Origin: Oscillospiraceae bacterium
GTDB taxonomy: Bacteria; Bacillota; Clostridia; Oscillospirales; UBA929
NCBI GenBank assembly: GCA_009782215.1
Contig: WRKO01000007.1
Coordinates: 1-64,000 of the forward strand
Direction of reading: 5' to 3'
DNA length: 64,000 bases
A program made the position numbers and the translations under genes. Below the pieces are notes generated by a model, which saw nothing but the letters and a program-made list of their open reading frames with translations, did no database searches and had not been told where the DNA came from. Within the stretch, counting starts at the first letter, position 1, and every line of letters begins with the position of its first letter. Shown piece by piece: positions 37,269-45,314 of the stretch.

Positions 37269-39116
37269 TTATACCCAATCCCCCTGCTTTTGGCAACAGC
37301 TTTTTTGCGTCCCGCTCCCTTCCCCGCTTTGCGACATATACAGCTTATGGTACAGGCCCCGGGCCTCAATCAGTTCGTCATGGCTGCCCATTTCGGCGAT
37401 GTTTCCGCCGTCGATATACAGGATTTTCGAGCAGTTGCGGATGGTGGACAGGCGGTGGGCGACGATGAAGGAGGTGCGGCCCACCAGCAGGCGGGCGATG
37501 CCCTCCTGCACCAAGCGCTCGGTATTGGTGTCGATGCTGGAGGTGGCTTCGTCTAAGATTAGGATGCGCGGATCGCTTAACAGCGTGCGGGCGAAGGAGA
37601 TGAGCTGTTTTTGCCCGGCGGACAGCCCCTCGCCCCGCTCGTTGACCGGGGTGTAATACCCTTTGGGCAGCTTTTGGATGAATTCGTCGGCAAAGACCGT
37701 CCGCGCGGCCTCGACGCACTCTTTATCGGTGGCGTCCAGCCGCCCGTAGCGGATGTTTTCGATGATGTTGCCTGAGAAGATGAAGGTGTCTTGCAGCATG
37801 ATGCCCATCTGCCGGCGGAGGGAGACGAGGGTTACCTCGTCTATGTCGTGTCCGTCTATGTACACCTTGCCGCCGGAGAGGTTGTAGAAGCGCGACAGCA
37901 GGTTGATGATGGTCGATTTGCCCGCGCCCGTAGGCCCTACCAGCGCGATGGACTCGCCCTCCAGCGCCTCGAAGGTCACGCCTTTCAGCACCGGGATGCC
38001 CGGCTCATAGGAAAAGACGACGTCCATAAAGGTGACATTGCCTTGGATGACGGGCAGCGTGTACGCCCCCTCGCCGTCGGCGACCGAAACCGGCTCGTCC
38101 ATCACCTGAAAGATGCGCTCAAGGTACGCCACGGTATTGATGAGGTTGTTGTAGAGGTTGCCGAGATTTTGCAGCGGCTGCCAGAAGCGCGAGGCATAGC
38201 CCGCCATTGCGATGACGACGCCGACGGTCAGATTGTCCATCGCCCCAATCAGGGCCGCGACGCCCACGACGTAGATGGCCGCTGTGACCATCCGCGCCAG
38301 CACCGCCGTCACCGGCCACATGCTGTGGATAATGCGGACGGCCTTCATCCATACACGGCGGTTTTCGTTTAAGAGTTCCTCCATCACCTCTTGGTTCACA
38401 GCCTCGCGGGTAAACGCCTGCGTGACGCGCACGCCGTTGAAGTTTTCGGCGATGTAGGCGGTCATATTGGATTGCTTGTTGGAAACAAGCTGCCACGCGC
38501 GGCGCTGTTTGCGCTTGATGGTGAAGATATACAGCCCGAACAGGGGCAGGCCGCACAGCATCACCAGCGTTAGCTGCCATGAGACAAAGAGGGCGGCGTA
38601 AAGGACGATGAACACCATTGAAAGCGGCTCAATGATGAAGTTGACCAGCCCCGACGAGAGGAAATCGGCGACGGTATTGACGTAGTTGACCACACGCACC
38701 AGTATCTTCCCCGCCGGGCGGCTGTCATAGTAGTCGAAGGGCAGTTTTTGCAGGTGGGCAAACAGGTCGGCGCGGATTTCGGAGACAATATACTGCCCCG
38801 TCGTGGCGTTGAGGCGGGAACGGGCGCGGTTGCAGACGACAATGACGACGCTGACGGCGATGAACGCCGCCCCCGCGACGAGGATGCCGGGGACGTTTTC
38901 GCCGGGGATGTAGGTGTCAATGACAAGCATGGTGAGCAGCGGCGTGAGCAGGCCAAGCAGAATGGCGGCGGCGCTGATGAAAAACGTCTTGACAAAGTTT
39001 TTCCTGTAGCGCTTGATGTATTTCATGGCGCGCTTCAGATGATTCCAATTAAACGGGGCGTCCAGCTCCTCGTCTACGTTGAAAGTGTTGCGTTTTCTGT
39101 CAGCCAACGCTTTCAC
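37269..39116 (-). CDS. ABC exporter half-transporter, consensus-Glu NBD subunit
   Basis: A 615-residue permease-ATPase fusion. Six membrane segments (about 35-320; FFISAAAILLGLLTPLLTMLVI, LSMVFIVLYAALFVSWQLTLVM), coupling regions, then an NBD with Walker A VGPTGAGKST, signature LSAGQ (Ala in place of the first Gly), Walker B ILILDEATSS with the catalytic Glu, and H-loop AHRLST. It starts with GTG and overlaps the partner gene by 17 nt. With the 39100-40842 product it should form a heterodimer in which this NBD supplies the catalytic Glu. It exports drugs, peptides or lipids; the substrate is unknown. Confidence 0.9.
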   Translation of the reverse strand: MKALADRKRNTFNVDEELDAPFNWNHLKRAMKYIKRYRKNFVKTFFISAAAILLGLLTPLLTMLVIDTYIPGENVPGILVAGAAFIAVSVVIVVCNRARSRLNATTGQYIVSEIRADLFAHLQKLPFDYYDSRPAGKILVRVVNYVNTVADFLSSGLVNFIIEPLSMVFIVLYAALFVSWQLTLVMLCGLPLFGLYIFTIKRKQRRAWQLVSNKQSNMTAYIAENFNGVRVTQAFTREAVNQEVMEELLNENRRVWMKAVRIIHSMWPVTAVLARMVTAAIYVVGVAALIGAMDNLTVGVVIAMAGYASRFWQPLQNLGNLYNNLINTVAYLERIFQVMDEPVSVADGEGAYTLPVIQGNVTFMDVVFSYEPGIPVLKGVTFEALEGESIALVGPTGAGKSTIINLLSRFYNLSGGKVYIDGHDIDEVTLVSLRRQMGIMLQDTFIFSGNIIENIRYGRLDATDKECVEAARTVFADEFIQKLPKGYYTPVNERGEGLSAGQKQLISFARTLLSDPRILILDEATSSIDTNTERLVQEGIARLLVGRTSFIVAHRLSTIRNCSKILYIDGGNIAEMGSHDELIEARGLYHKLYMSQSGEGSGTQKSCCQKQGDWV

Positions 39117-40842
39117 CCCCGTCCCGTTCCCCCTGCTGCAAGAGGTGTGTTTGGTAATAATAGCCCTTGTTTGCCATCAGCTCCGCGTGCGTCCCCTCCT
39201 CGCTGACGCTTCCGTCCTCGAGGATGTAGATGCGGTCGGCGTGACGGATGGACGAGACGCGCTGGGCGATGATGACGGTGGTGGCTTGGCGGGGCATGGC
39301 GCGAAGCTGTTTTTGGATTTCCTTCTCCGTTTCCATATCCACGGCGCTGGTGGTATCGTCGAGGATTAAAATCGGCGGTTCGGGCAGCAGGGCGCGCGCC
39401 AGCGAAATGCGCTGCTTCTGCCCGCCGGAAAGCCCCGTTCCCCTCTCCCCCACGACGGTTTGGTACCCGTCGGAGAGCTTTTCGACAAAGCGGGCGGCGT
39501 CGGCGACGGAGGCGGCCCGCCGGATACGCTCCTCCGGCGCGTCCGGCTCGCCGTAGGCGATGTTGTCCTCCACCGGCGCGGAGAACAGGAAAACATCCTG
39601 CATCGTCATCCCTACCGCGCCGCGCAAGTCTTCCAGCGCGTAATGCTCGACATTGATTCCGTCCACCAGCACCGCACCGCGCGTCACATCGGCAAAGCGG
39701 GGGATGAGCGACGCCAGCGCCGTCTTGCCCGATCCGGTGGGACCCATCAGCCCGACGGTGGCTCCAGCGGGGATGTCGATGTTGATATCCTTCAGGATAT
39801 CGGTCTTGCCGATGCGCAGGGAGACGCCTTTGAAGGAGATATCCCCGTTAATCCCCGTGTGCTTGACGGGGTTTTCGGGCGTTTGGACGGCGCTGCGCCA
39901 GTAATACAGCTCAATCAGTTTCTCGCCCGAGGCGAAAAACCGCTGCGCGTCGTTAATCAGCGTGCCCATGTTGACAATCGGCTGGTTGAGCGCCCACGCC
40001 AGAGCCAGAAAAATCTGCATTTGGCCCAGCGTGACCCGCCCGGATATGACCATGAGGCCGCCCACGACCAGATTGATGACCGACAGGAACTGCGACGCCG
40101 ACTCAATGAGCGGGGCGTAGCGCAGCCATGTTTTGTTGACGGTGAGCTGCGCGTCGCGGTAGGCTTCGTTTTCGCGCGTGAATTTCTCCGTCTCAAACGG
40201 TTCGCGGCAGAATGCCTTGACGACGCGGATGCCATTGATGTTTTCGTTGACGGCGGTGGACAGCGCGGCGCGGCGCTCACGCACGGCCCCGTGCGCGGGG
40301 CGCATTCTTTTCCCCAGCCGAAAGCCCAGAAACGCGGCTATGGGCGTGATGACGAACAGGCACAGGGCATACAGCGGGTCGAGGATTAGGAAGACCGCCA
40401 TCGTCGCCGCCGCCATTAAGAAGGACTCTATCATCCCCGGCAGCACCCAGCAGATGAAGTGGCGCATAATATCGATATCGCCGGTGCATTTGGTGATTAA
40501 GTCGCCCGCCGCGTTTTGCCGGAAGAAGTCCGACGATTGCGAGAGGATGCGCGAGAAGAGGTCGCGCCGCATTCCGCGCACAACCTCTTGAGACAGTATT
40601 TCCCAAGAAATTGTGTTGGTATACTTCACCGCCATGAAGCACAGCCCCACCAAAAGCGCTCCGCCCAGCAGCGGGAGCAGCGCGTCATGGTCTCCTCCGA
40701 GCAGCACGTCGTCAATAATCCGCCGGAAGAAAAACGGCTCCGCCATCACCAAGCCCACAAACAAAACGGACATCACAAACCCGGCGTAAAGCCGCCACCC
40801 GTGCCGCCCCGCCCACTGCATCGCCCATTTAATTACATTCAT
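39100..40842 (-). CDS. ABC exporter half-transporter, degenerate-NBD subunit
   Basis: A 580-residue half-transporter: six membrane segments (LYAGFVMSVLFVGLVMAEPFFF, ALLVGLCFMAVKYTN, LMAAATMAVFLILDPLYALCLFVITPIAAFLGF), then an NBD with Walker A MGPTGSGKTALAS and consensus signature LSGGQKQRISLARALL. Walker B reads ILILDDTTSAVD, with Asp where the catalytic Glu normally stands, so this ATP site is degenerate, as in BmrC/D- or TM287/288-type pairs. Its ATG overlaps the gcvPB stop codon, making the exporter part of the glycine-cleavage transcript. Confidence 0.9.
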   Translation of the reverse strand: MNVIKWAMQWAGRHGWRLYAGFVMSVLFVGLVMAEPFFFRRIIDDVLLGGDHDALLPLLGGALLVGLCFMAVKYTNTISWEILSQEVVRGMRRDLFSRILSQSSDFFRQNAAGDLITKCTGDIDIMRHFICWVLPGMIESFLMAAATMAVFLILDPLYALCLFVITPIAAFLGFRLGKRMRPAHGAVRERRAALSTAVNENINGIRVVKAFCREPFETEKFTRENEAYRDAQLTVNKTWLRYAPLIESASQFLSVINLVVGGLMVISGRVTLGQMQIFLALAWALNQPIVNMGTLINDAQRFFASGEKLIELYYWRSAVQTPENPVKHTGINGDISFKGVSLRIGKTDILKDINIDIPAGATVGLMGPTGSGKTALASLIPRFADVTRGAVLVDGINVEHYALEDLRGAVGMTMQDVFLFSAPVEDNIAYGEPDAPEERIRRAASVADAARFVEKLSDGYQTVVGERGTGLSGGQKQRISLARALLPEPPILILDDTTSAVDMETEKEIQKQLRAMPRQATTVIIAQRVSSIRHADRIYILEDGSVSEEGTHAELMANKGYYYQTHLLQQGERDGGESVG

Positions 40843-42200
40843 CGTTTCAACACCGGCTCTCTTGCGGCTTTAACCTCGTCTAGGCGGCCTACGGGGGTGG
40901 TGCGGGGGGCTTTTTTCAGCGCGTCGGGGTCGGTTTTGAACAGGCCGGCTATCTCCAGCATGGCGGCGGCGAACGCCTCCAGCGTTTCCGGTGATTCCGT
41001 CTCGGTCGGCTCGACCATCATGCTTTCCTTGACGATGGACGGGAAATAGATGGTCGGCGGATGAAACCCCCGATCCATCAGCGCTTTGGCGGCGTCCAGC
41101 GCCGAGGGCGCGGAAAGGACGAACTCGTGCATACAGCGGCTGCCGAACGGCGTCTCATACGCCCCGGACAGCTCGCCGAGCAGCCAGTTCGCATTTAGGA
41201 CGGCGATTTCACTCACGCGGCGCAGGCCTTCCGCGCCCAGCGAGCGGATGTAGCAATACGCCCGGACAAGCACGCCGAAGTTGCCGTAGTATGACCGCAC
41301 ACGCCCGATATCGGCCAGATAGGGCGTCAGGCCTTTCCGCACGCCCACCGGGCCCGCGCCGGGGCCGCCGCCGCCGTGCGGGGTGGAGAAGGTCTTGTGC
41401 AGATTGAGGTGGACGACGTCAAAGCCCATCGCGCCGGGCGAGGTGTAGCCCATGATGGCGTTGAGGTTGGCTCCGTCGTAATAGAGCAGCCCGCCCGCGC
41501 CGTGGATGATGGCTTCGATTTGGGGGATATGCTTTTCAAACAGCCCAAGCGTGTTTGGATTGGTCAGCATCAGGCCCGCCAGCGATTCCCCCGTTTCGGA
41601 AACAACGGCCCGCAAGACCTCCGGGTCAACCAGCCCGTCCGCCCCACTCGGCACGGTGCGCGCGGTAAACCCCGTCTGCGCCACCGACGCGGGGTTGGTG
41701 CCGTGCGCCGAATCGGGGATGAGGATGATTTTGCGCTCCGGTTCGCGGCGCTTTTGGAAGTACGCGGCGAACACCATCAGCCCGGCCAACTCCCCGTGCG
41801 CCCCCGCCGCCGGTTGGAGCGAAAACGCCCCCATATCGCATATGGCGCAGAGATACTCCTCTAATTCCGCCATCAGCCGCAGACAGCCTTGATTTTTTTC
41901 CTCCGGCAGCATCGGGTGGGCGAGGGCGAAGCCCGGAAGGGACGCGATTTGCTCGTGGATTTTAGGGTTGTATTTCATTGTACAGGAGCCGAGCGGGTAA
42001 AAGCCGGTATCCACGCTGAAGTTCATCTTCGCCAGCGCCGTGTAGTGCCGCACGGCGTCCGGCTCGGCGACCTCCGGCAGGGCGGGCGGCGACGGGCGCA
42101 GATGCTCTCCGACGATGTCCTCCGGCGGGATTTCCGGCACGTCGCACGGCTCCGGGAAAAAGCCGCGCCGCCCGGATACGGATTTGTCATAGACGGTCAT
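40839..42200 (-). CDS. gcvPB: Glycine dehydrogenase (decarboxylating) subunit 2
   Basis: A 453-residue C-terminal half of the PLP-dependent P-protein, which decarboxylates glycine and passes the aminomethyl group to lipoyl-GcvH. TGFYPLGSCTMKYNPK, PAAGAHGELAGLM, DSAHGTNPASVAQTGF and LNLHKTFSTPHGGGGPGAGP are hallmark motifs, with PLP lysine Lys269. The split form is typical of Firmicutes. AAGGAGG precedes the ATG, which overlaps the gcvPA stop by 4 nt. Confidence 0.97.
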   Translation of the reverse strand: MTVYDKSVSGRRGFFPEPCDVPEIPPEDIVGEHLRPSPPALPEVAEPDAVRHYTALAKMNFSVDTGFYPLGSCTMKYNPKIHEQIASLPGFALAHPMLPEEKNQGCLRLMAELEEYLCAICDMGAFSLQPAAGAHGELAGLMVFAAYFQKRREPERKIILIPDSAHGTNPASVAQTGFTARTVPSGADGLVDPEVLRAVVSETGESLAGLMLTNPNTLGLFEKHIPQIEAIIHGAGGLLYYDGANLNAIMGYTSPGAMGFDVVHLNLHKTFSTPHGGGGPGAGPVGVRKGLTPYLADIGRVRSYYGNFGVLVRAYCYIRSLGAEGLRRVSEIAVLNANWLLGELSGAYETPFGSRCMHEFVLSAPSALDAAKALMDRGFHPPTIYFPSIVKESMMVEPTETESPETLEAFAAAMLEIAGLFKTDPDALKKAPRTTPVGRLDEVKAAREPVLKR

Positions 42201-43477
42201 TCGGCAGCCCTCCTTTCCGCGCGCCGGACAAACGCGTCAATCTCGGTCTTTGTCCGCTTTTCAGTCACCGCCACCAGCGAGCCGCGCGGGTTATGCAACG
42301 GGTAGGCCCCCGGCAGGACGGCCTCGACGGCAAACTCACGGAAATACGGCGCGTTGAAGAGCGGCTTTATCCCGCGTTCTTCCAGTTGTGAGCGCAGATA
42401 CGCCGCTTTGCGGGCGGCGGTGAGCGCAACTTCCCGTAACCCCCTCGGGCCGAGCAGGGAGAGGTAGACGACCGCTCTCAACGCGGACAGGGCGGCGTTG
42501 GAGCAGATGTTGCTGGTAGCTTTTTCGCGGCGGATATGCTGCTCCCGGGCTTGCAGGGTGAGTACAAAGCCGCGCTTATCGCCGTTCAGCTCCGCCGTTT
42601 CCCCGGCAATCCGTCCCGGCAGACGGCGCAGATATTTTTCCTTCGCGCAGAAATACCCCGCGTGGGGGCCGCCGAACGAAACGGGGGAACCCAGCGGCTG
42701 GCAGTCTCCCACCGCGATATCCACGCCGCACATCCCCGGGCTTTCAAGCAATCCCAGCGATAGCGGGTCGCAGATTGCGACGCTCAGGGCGCCCGCGGCG
42801 GCGGCGGCGGCGGACGCCAGCGACCGCATCGGCTCAATGACGCCAAAGAAGTTGGGCGATTGGAAAATCACGCAGGCCGCCTCTTCCGGCCGCGTGTCAA
42901 GGGCTGTCTGCCCGCGCCCGTCAAACGGGATTTCGGCAACCTCCAATCCGCTGAAGCGGGCGTATGCAGCCGCCGTTTCGCGGATATGAGGGTGGACGGC
43001 GGCGGAGATATACGCCCGTTTGCGCTTTGTGGCTCCCGCGGACAGCAGCATCGCCTCGCAGGCGGCGGTGGCGGCGTCATACATCGAGGCATTGGAAACG
43101 TCCAGCCCGGTTAGGCGGCACATTCCCGTCTGAAACTCAAAGATGCCGGTCAGCGTGCCTTGGCTGGCCTCCGGCTGATAGGGCGTGTAGGCGGTGACAA
43201 ACTCCGGCAGGGCGCACAGCGCGTCCACCGCCGCCGGGACATAATGGTCATACAGCCCCGCGCCGATGAAGAGCGGTTCGCTTATATCGTTCCGTCCCGC
43301 CATCTCTTCCAGAAGGCGGCGGAGGGCCGGTTCGCCGAGCGGCTCGGGCAGACCGGATATGCCGTCGGCGCGGCAAGAGGGCGGGATGTCGGAGAAAAGC
43401 TCTCCTGTATGGCTAAGCTCCAGCGCGGCAAGCATGTTCTCCCGCTCGCGCGCGGTCTGCGGTATATAGCTATTCAT
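42197..43477 (-). CDS. gcvPA: Glycine dehydrogenase (decarboxylating) subunit 1
   Basis: A 426-residue N-terminal half of the split P-protein. YIPQTARERENMLAALEL at the start and GAGLYDHYVPAAVDAL, TAYTPYQPEASQGTLTGIFEFQ, DVSNASMYDAATAACEAM and SFGGPHAGYFCAKEKYLRRLPGRI are family motifs. It pairs with GcvPB to form the active alpha2-beta2 enzyme. ATG 43477 overlaps the gcvH end by 8 nt and gives the normal family length; longer versions read gcvH in another frame. Confidence 0.97.
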   Translation of the reverse strand: MNSYIPQTARERENMLAALELSHTGELFSDIPPSCRADGISGLPEPLGEPALRRLLEEMAGRNDISEPLFIGAGLYDHYVPAAVDALCALPEFVTAYTPYQPEASQGTLTGIFEFQTGMCRLTGLDVSNASMYDAATAACEAMLLSAGATKRKRAYISAAVHPHIRETAAAYARFSGLEVAEIPFDGRGQTALDTRPEEAACVIFQSPNFFGVIEPMRSLASAAAAAAGALSVAICDPLSLGLLESPGMCGVDIAVGDCQPLGSPVSFGGPHAGYFCAKEKYLRRLPGRIAGETAELNGDKRGFVLTLQAREQHIRREKATSNICSNAALSALRAVVYLSLLGPRGLREVALTAARKAAYLRSQLEERGIKPLFNAPYFREFAVEAVLPGAYPLHNPRGSLVAVTEKRTKTEIDAFVRRAERRAAE

Positions 43478-43832
43478 CGCAAAACGCCGAATACGCGCCC
43501 TCGTCCAGCAGGCCGGCAAGCTCGGCCGGGTCGCTGAGGCGGATGCGGAACACCCATGTCTCCTCCGGCGCGCTGTTGAGCAGCGAAGGCTCTCTCTGCG
43601 GGTCGGGGTTGACGGCAATAATCTCGCCCGACACCGGCGTTAGGATGTCCGACGCCGCTTTGACCGATTCGACCGCGCCCGCCGCTTCGCCCGCCGCCAG
43701 CGCCGTGCCGGGAGGCTCTGCTTCGCAGAAGACGATATCCCCCAGTTGGTTTTGCGCGTGGTTTGTGATGCCTACCTCGCCGGTGTCCCCGACGATGTAG
43801 AGCCACTCGTGGTCTTTTGAATAGTACCGCAC
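43470..43832 (-). CDS. gcvH: Glycine cleavage system H protein
   Basis: A 120-residue lipoyl carrier that shuttles the aminomethyl group between P-, T- and L-proteins. HEWLYIVGDTGEVGITNHAQNQLGDIVF and GAVESVKAASDILTPVSGEI are conserved; Lys58 is the lipoylation site. It lies 1 nt after gcvT. No lipoate ligase or L-protein gene is in the window, so those must be elsewhere. Confidence 0.97.
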   Translation of the reverse strand: MRYYSKDHEWLYIVGDTGEVGITNHAQNQLGDIVFCEAEPPGTALAAGEAAGAVESVKAASDILTPVSGEIIAVNPDPQREPSLLNSAPEETWVFRIRLSDPAELAGLLDEGAYSAFCDE

Positions 43833-43833
43833 G

Positions 43834-44829
43834 TTACTTCGCCCTCCTGTAAAATGGCATTCCCGTCAAAACGGCGGGTTCCGCCTTATCGCGTATCACA
43901 ATCTCATACTTCTCCGCTTCTCCCGTGACCAGAGCCATCGCTATGCCGCGCGCCGGCCCCGGGGAGAAGCAGCCTGAGGTCACTTTTCCCAGAGGGACTC
44001 CGTCTCCCAGCACCTCGCAGCCTGCTCTAGGGACGGCGCGGCCTTGCGCCGTCAGGCCAATCAACCGCCGGGGCGGTCGGACGCCCGCAAGCGCGCCGCG
44101 CCCGATAAAGTTGCCTTTCTCAAAGCAGACGAAGCGTTCAAGACCCGCCTCGACCGGGGAAATATCCTCGTCCAGCTCATGCCCGTACAGCGGCAGCGAC
44201 GCCTCGGTACGTAAAAGGTCGCGCGCGCCCAGCCCGCATGGTTGGGCCCCCGCCTCCGTCATCTCCCGCCACAGCTTGGGCGCGGCGGCGGGCGGCAAAA
44301 ACAGCTCAAAGCCGCGTTCGCCGGTGTAGCCGGTGCCGGATTGCAGCAAGACGGCGGAGAGGTCGGCTTTTTTCAGAACATCGGCGGCGGCGGGGCCTTG
44401 CAGGGCAAGCTGCGCGAAGCTGTCCGACACATTCTCAACACAGACGCCGGGCGGGGCGTTTTGCCGTATCCACGCGAAATCCTTCTCCGTGTTGGCGGCG
44501 TTGACGCAGAGGAGAAAGCCGTCTCCGTGCCGGTAGGCGACGACGTCGTCCACCGTGCCGCCGCTCTCGCCGCACATCGGGGAATAAACCCACGGCTTTG
44601 TCTCCAAGCGGCGCATATCGTTTGTCAGCAATGCCTGCAAAAAGTCAAACGCGCCCGCGCCGGAGAGGTATATCTCGCCCATGTGCGAAACGTCGAACAC
44701 TCCGGCGCGCCGCCGCACGGCGACGTGTTCGGCGAGGATGCCGCCGTAATGCAGGGGCAATTCCCAGCCGCAATACGCCGTCATTTTCGCGCCGGCCGCG
44801 ATATGCTCGTCATAGAGAGGTGTCCTCAA
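43834..44829 (-). CDS. gcvT: Glycine cleavage system T protein (aminomethyltransferase)
   Basis: A 331-residue enzyme that transfers the methylene group to tetrahydrofolate and frees ammonia. TPLYDEHIAAGAKMTAYCGWELPLHYGG, VFDVSHMGEIYLSG, GYTGERGFELFLP and LLRTEASLPLYGHELDEDISPVEAGL are family signatures. The start is the TTG at 44829 (LRTPLYDEH is the usual N-terminus), with AGGAGG 10 nt upstream. It is slightly shorter than the usual 360 residues. First gene of the long gcv run. Confidence 0.93.
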   Translation of the reverse strand: MRTPLYDEHIAAGAKMTAYCGWELPLHYGGILAEHVAVRRRAGVFDVSHMGEIYLSGAGAFDFLQALLTNDMRRLETKPWVYSPMCGESGGTVDDVVAYRHGDGFLLCVNAANTEKDFAWIRQNAPPGVCVENVSDSFAQLALQGPAAADVLKKADLSAVLLQSGTGYTGERGFELFLPPAAAPKLWREMTEAGAQPCGLGARDLLRTEASLPLYGHELDEDISPVEAGLERFVCFEKGNFIGRGALAGVRPPRRLIGLTAQGRAVPRAGCEVLGDGVPLGKVTSGCFSPGPARGIAMALVTGEAEKYEIVIRDKAEPAVLTGMPFYRRAK

Positions 44830-44888
44830 CGCACGAAAGCCTCCTGTCACGGTGTCCGCCGGGAGATTGATCCGGGGAAAGCAATAGC

Positions 44889-44917
44889 AGTGTATCAAAT
44901 AAAAGGGCGCGCGTCAA
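44889..44917 (-). promoter_or_regulatory. Promoter of the gcv run
   Basis: Minus-strand -35 TTGACG (44912-44917), 17-nt spacer, -10 TACACT (44889-44894). The leader to the TTG start is only about 50 nt, too short for a glycine riboswitch, and none is recognisable. Confidence 0.6.
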
Positions 44918-44977
44918 TATATTGTTATGTAAAGTTCAAAATCTTTTCGCACGACACTATATGTTGAGGTGATGAAG

Positions 44978-45196
44978 ATGTGCCGCCAAGCAAAAGACGT
45001 CGCTCTAATCAGCGTCAAGCTCTCAATCGTCCTCCTGATTTGCCGCATCGCGCTCCTGCTCGGCCCCGACCGCTATGATACATACTACAACCTCCAAGTC
45101 ATCCGCGCCCTCCCGGAGGTCGTCCGCGCCGTTCTGCTCACCGGCGGGCTGGGTACGGCTTGGCTTCAATGGCTGCATAAGCGCGGTCTTGGGTGA
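44978..45196 (+). CDS. Small membrane protein, unknown function
   Basis: A 72-residue protein not recognised as a family. It has one clear membrane segment (VKLSIVLLICRIALLL) and a second weaker hydrophobic patch (VVRAVLLTGGLGTAWLQWL). GAGGTGAT at 44966-44973 is a strong ribosome site and favours ATG 44978; a GTG at 44969 overlaps it. It is divergent from gcvT and ends before the promoter of the large Ig-domain protein gene. Size and coding quality leave some doubt that it is expressed. Confidence 0.5.
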   Translation: MCRQAKDVALISVKLSIVLLICRIALLLGPDRYDTYYNLQVIRALPEVVRAVLLTGGLGTAWLQWLHKRGLG

Positions 45197-45213
45197 GCGC
45201 GGCCAAGAGGCGC

Positions 45214-45242
45214 TTGACAAAACGTGAAATGTTTGTTACAAT
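45214..45242 (+). promoter_or_regulatory. Sigma-A promoter for the pseudo-papain Ig protein
   Basis: -35 TTGACA (45214-45219), 17-nt spacer, -10 TACAAT (45237-45242). GGGAGGG at 45301-45307 precedes the ATG at 45315. Confidence 0.75.
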
Positions 45243-45314
45243 AGGCTCAATCAGAGCTTTAGTCTCCGTCCTTTGCGTACGATATAGATGTGTAGAGAAA
45301 GGGAGGGATTTTGA

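Noticed and set aside
39460..40389. Plus-strand open frame of about 309 codons antisense to the ABC exporter
   Set aside because: The opposite strand encodes clear Walker and membrane motifs; the antisense product resembles no protein family.
43478..43618. 47-residue N-terminal extension of GcvPA
   Set aside because: It reads the gcvH gene in another frame, is Arg/Ser-rich and absent from the family; ATG 43477 gives the usual N-terminus.
44830..44968. Glycine riboswitch before gcvT
   Set aside because: The leader from the predicted start is only ~50 nt and shows none of the conserved tandem-aptamer sequence.
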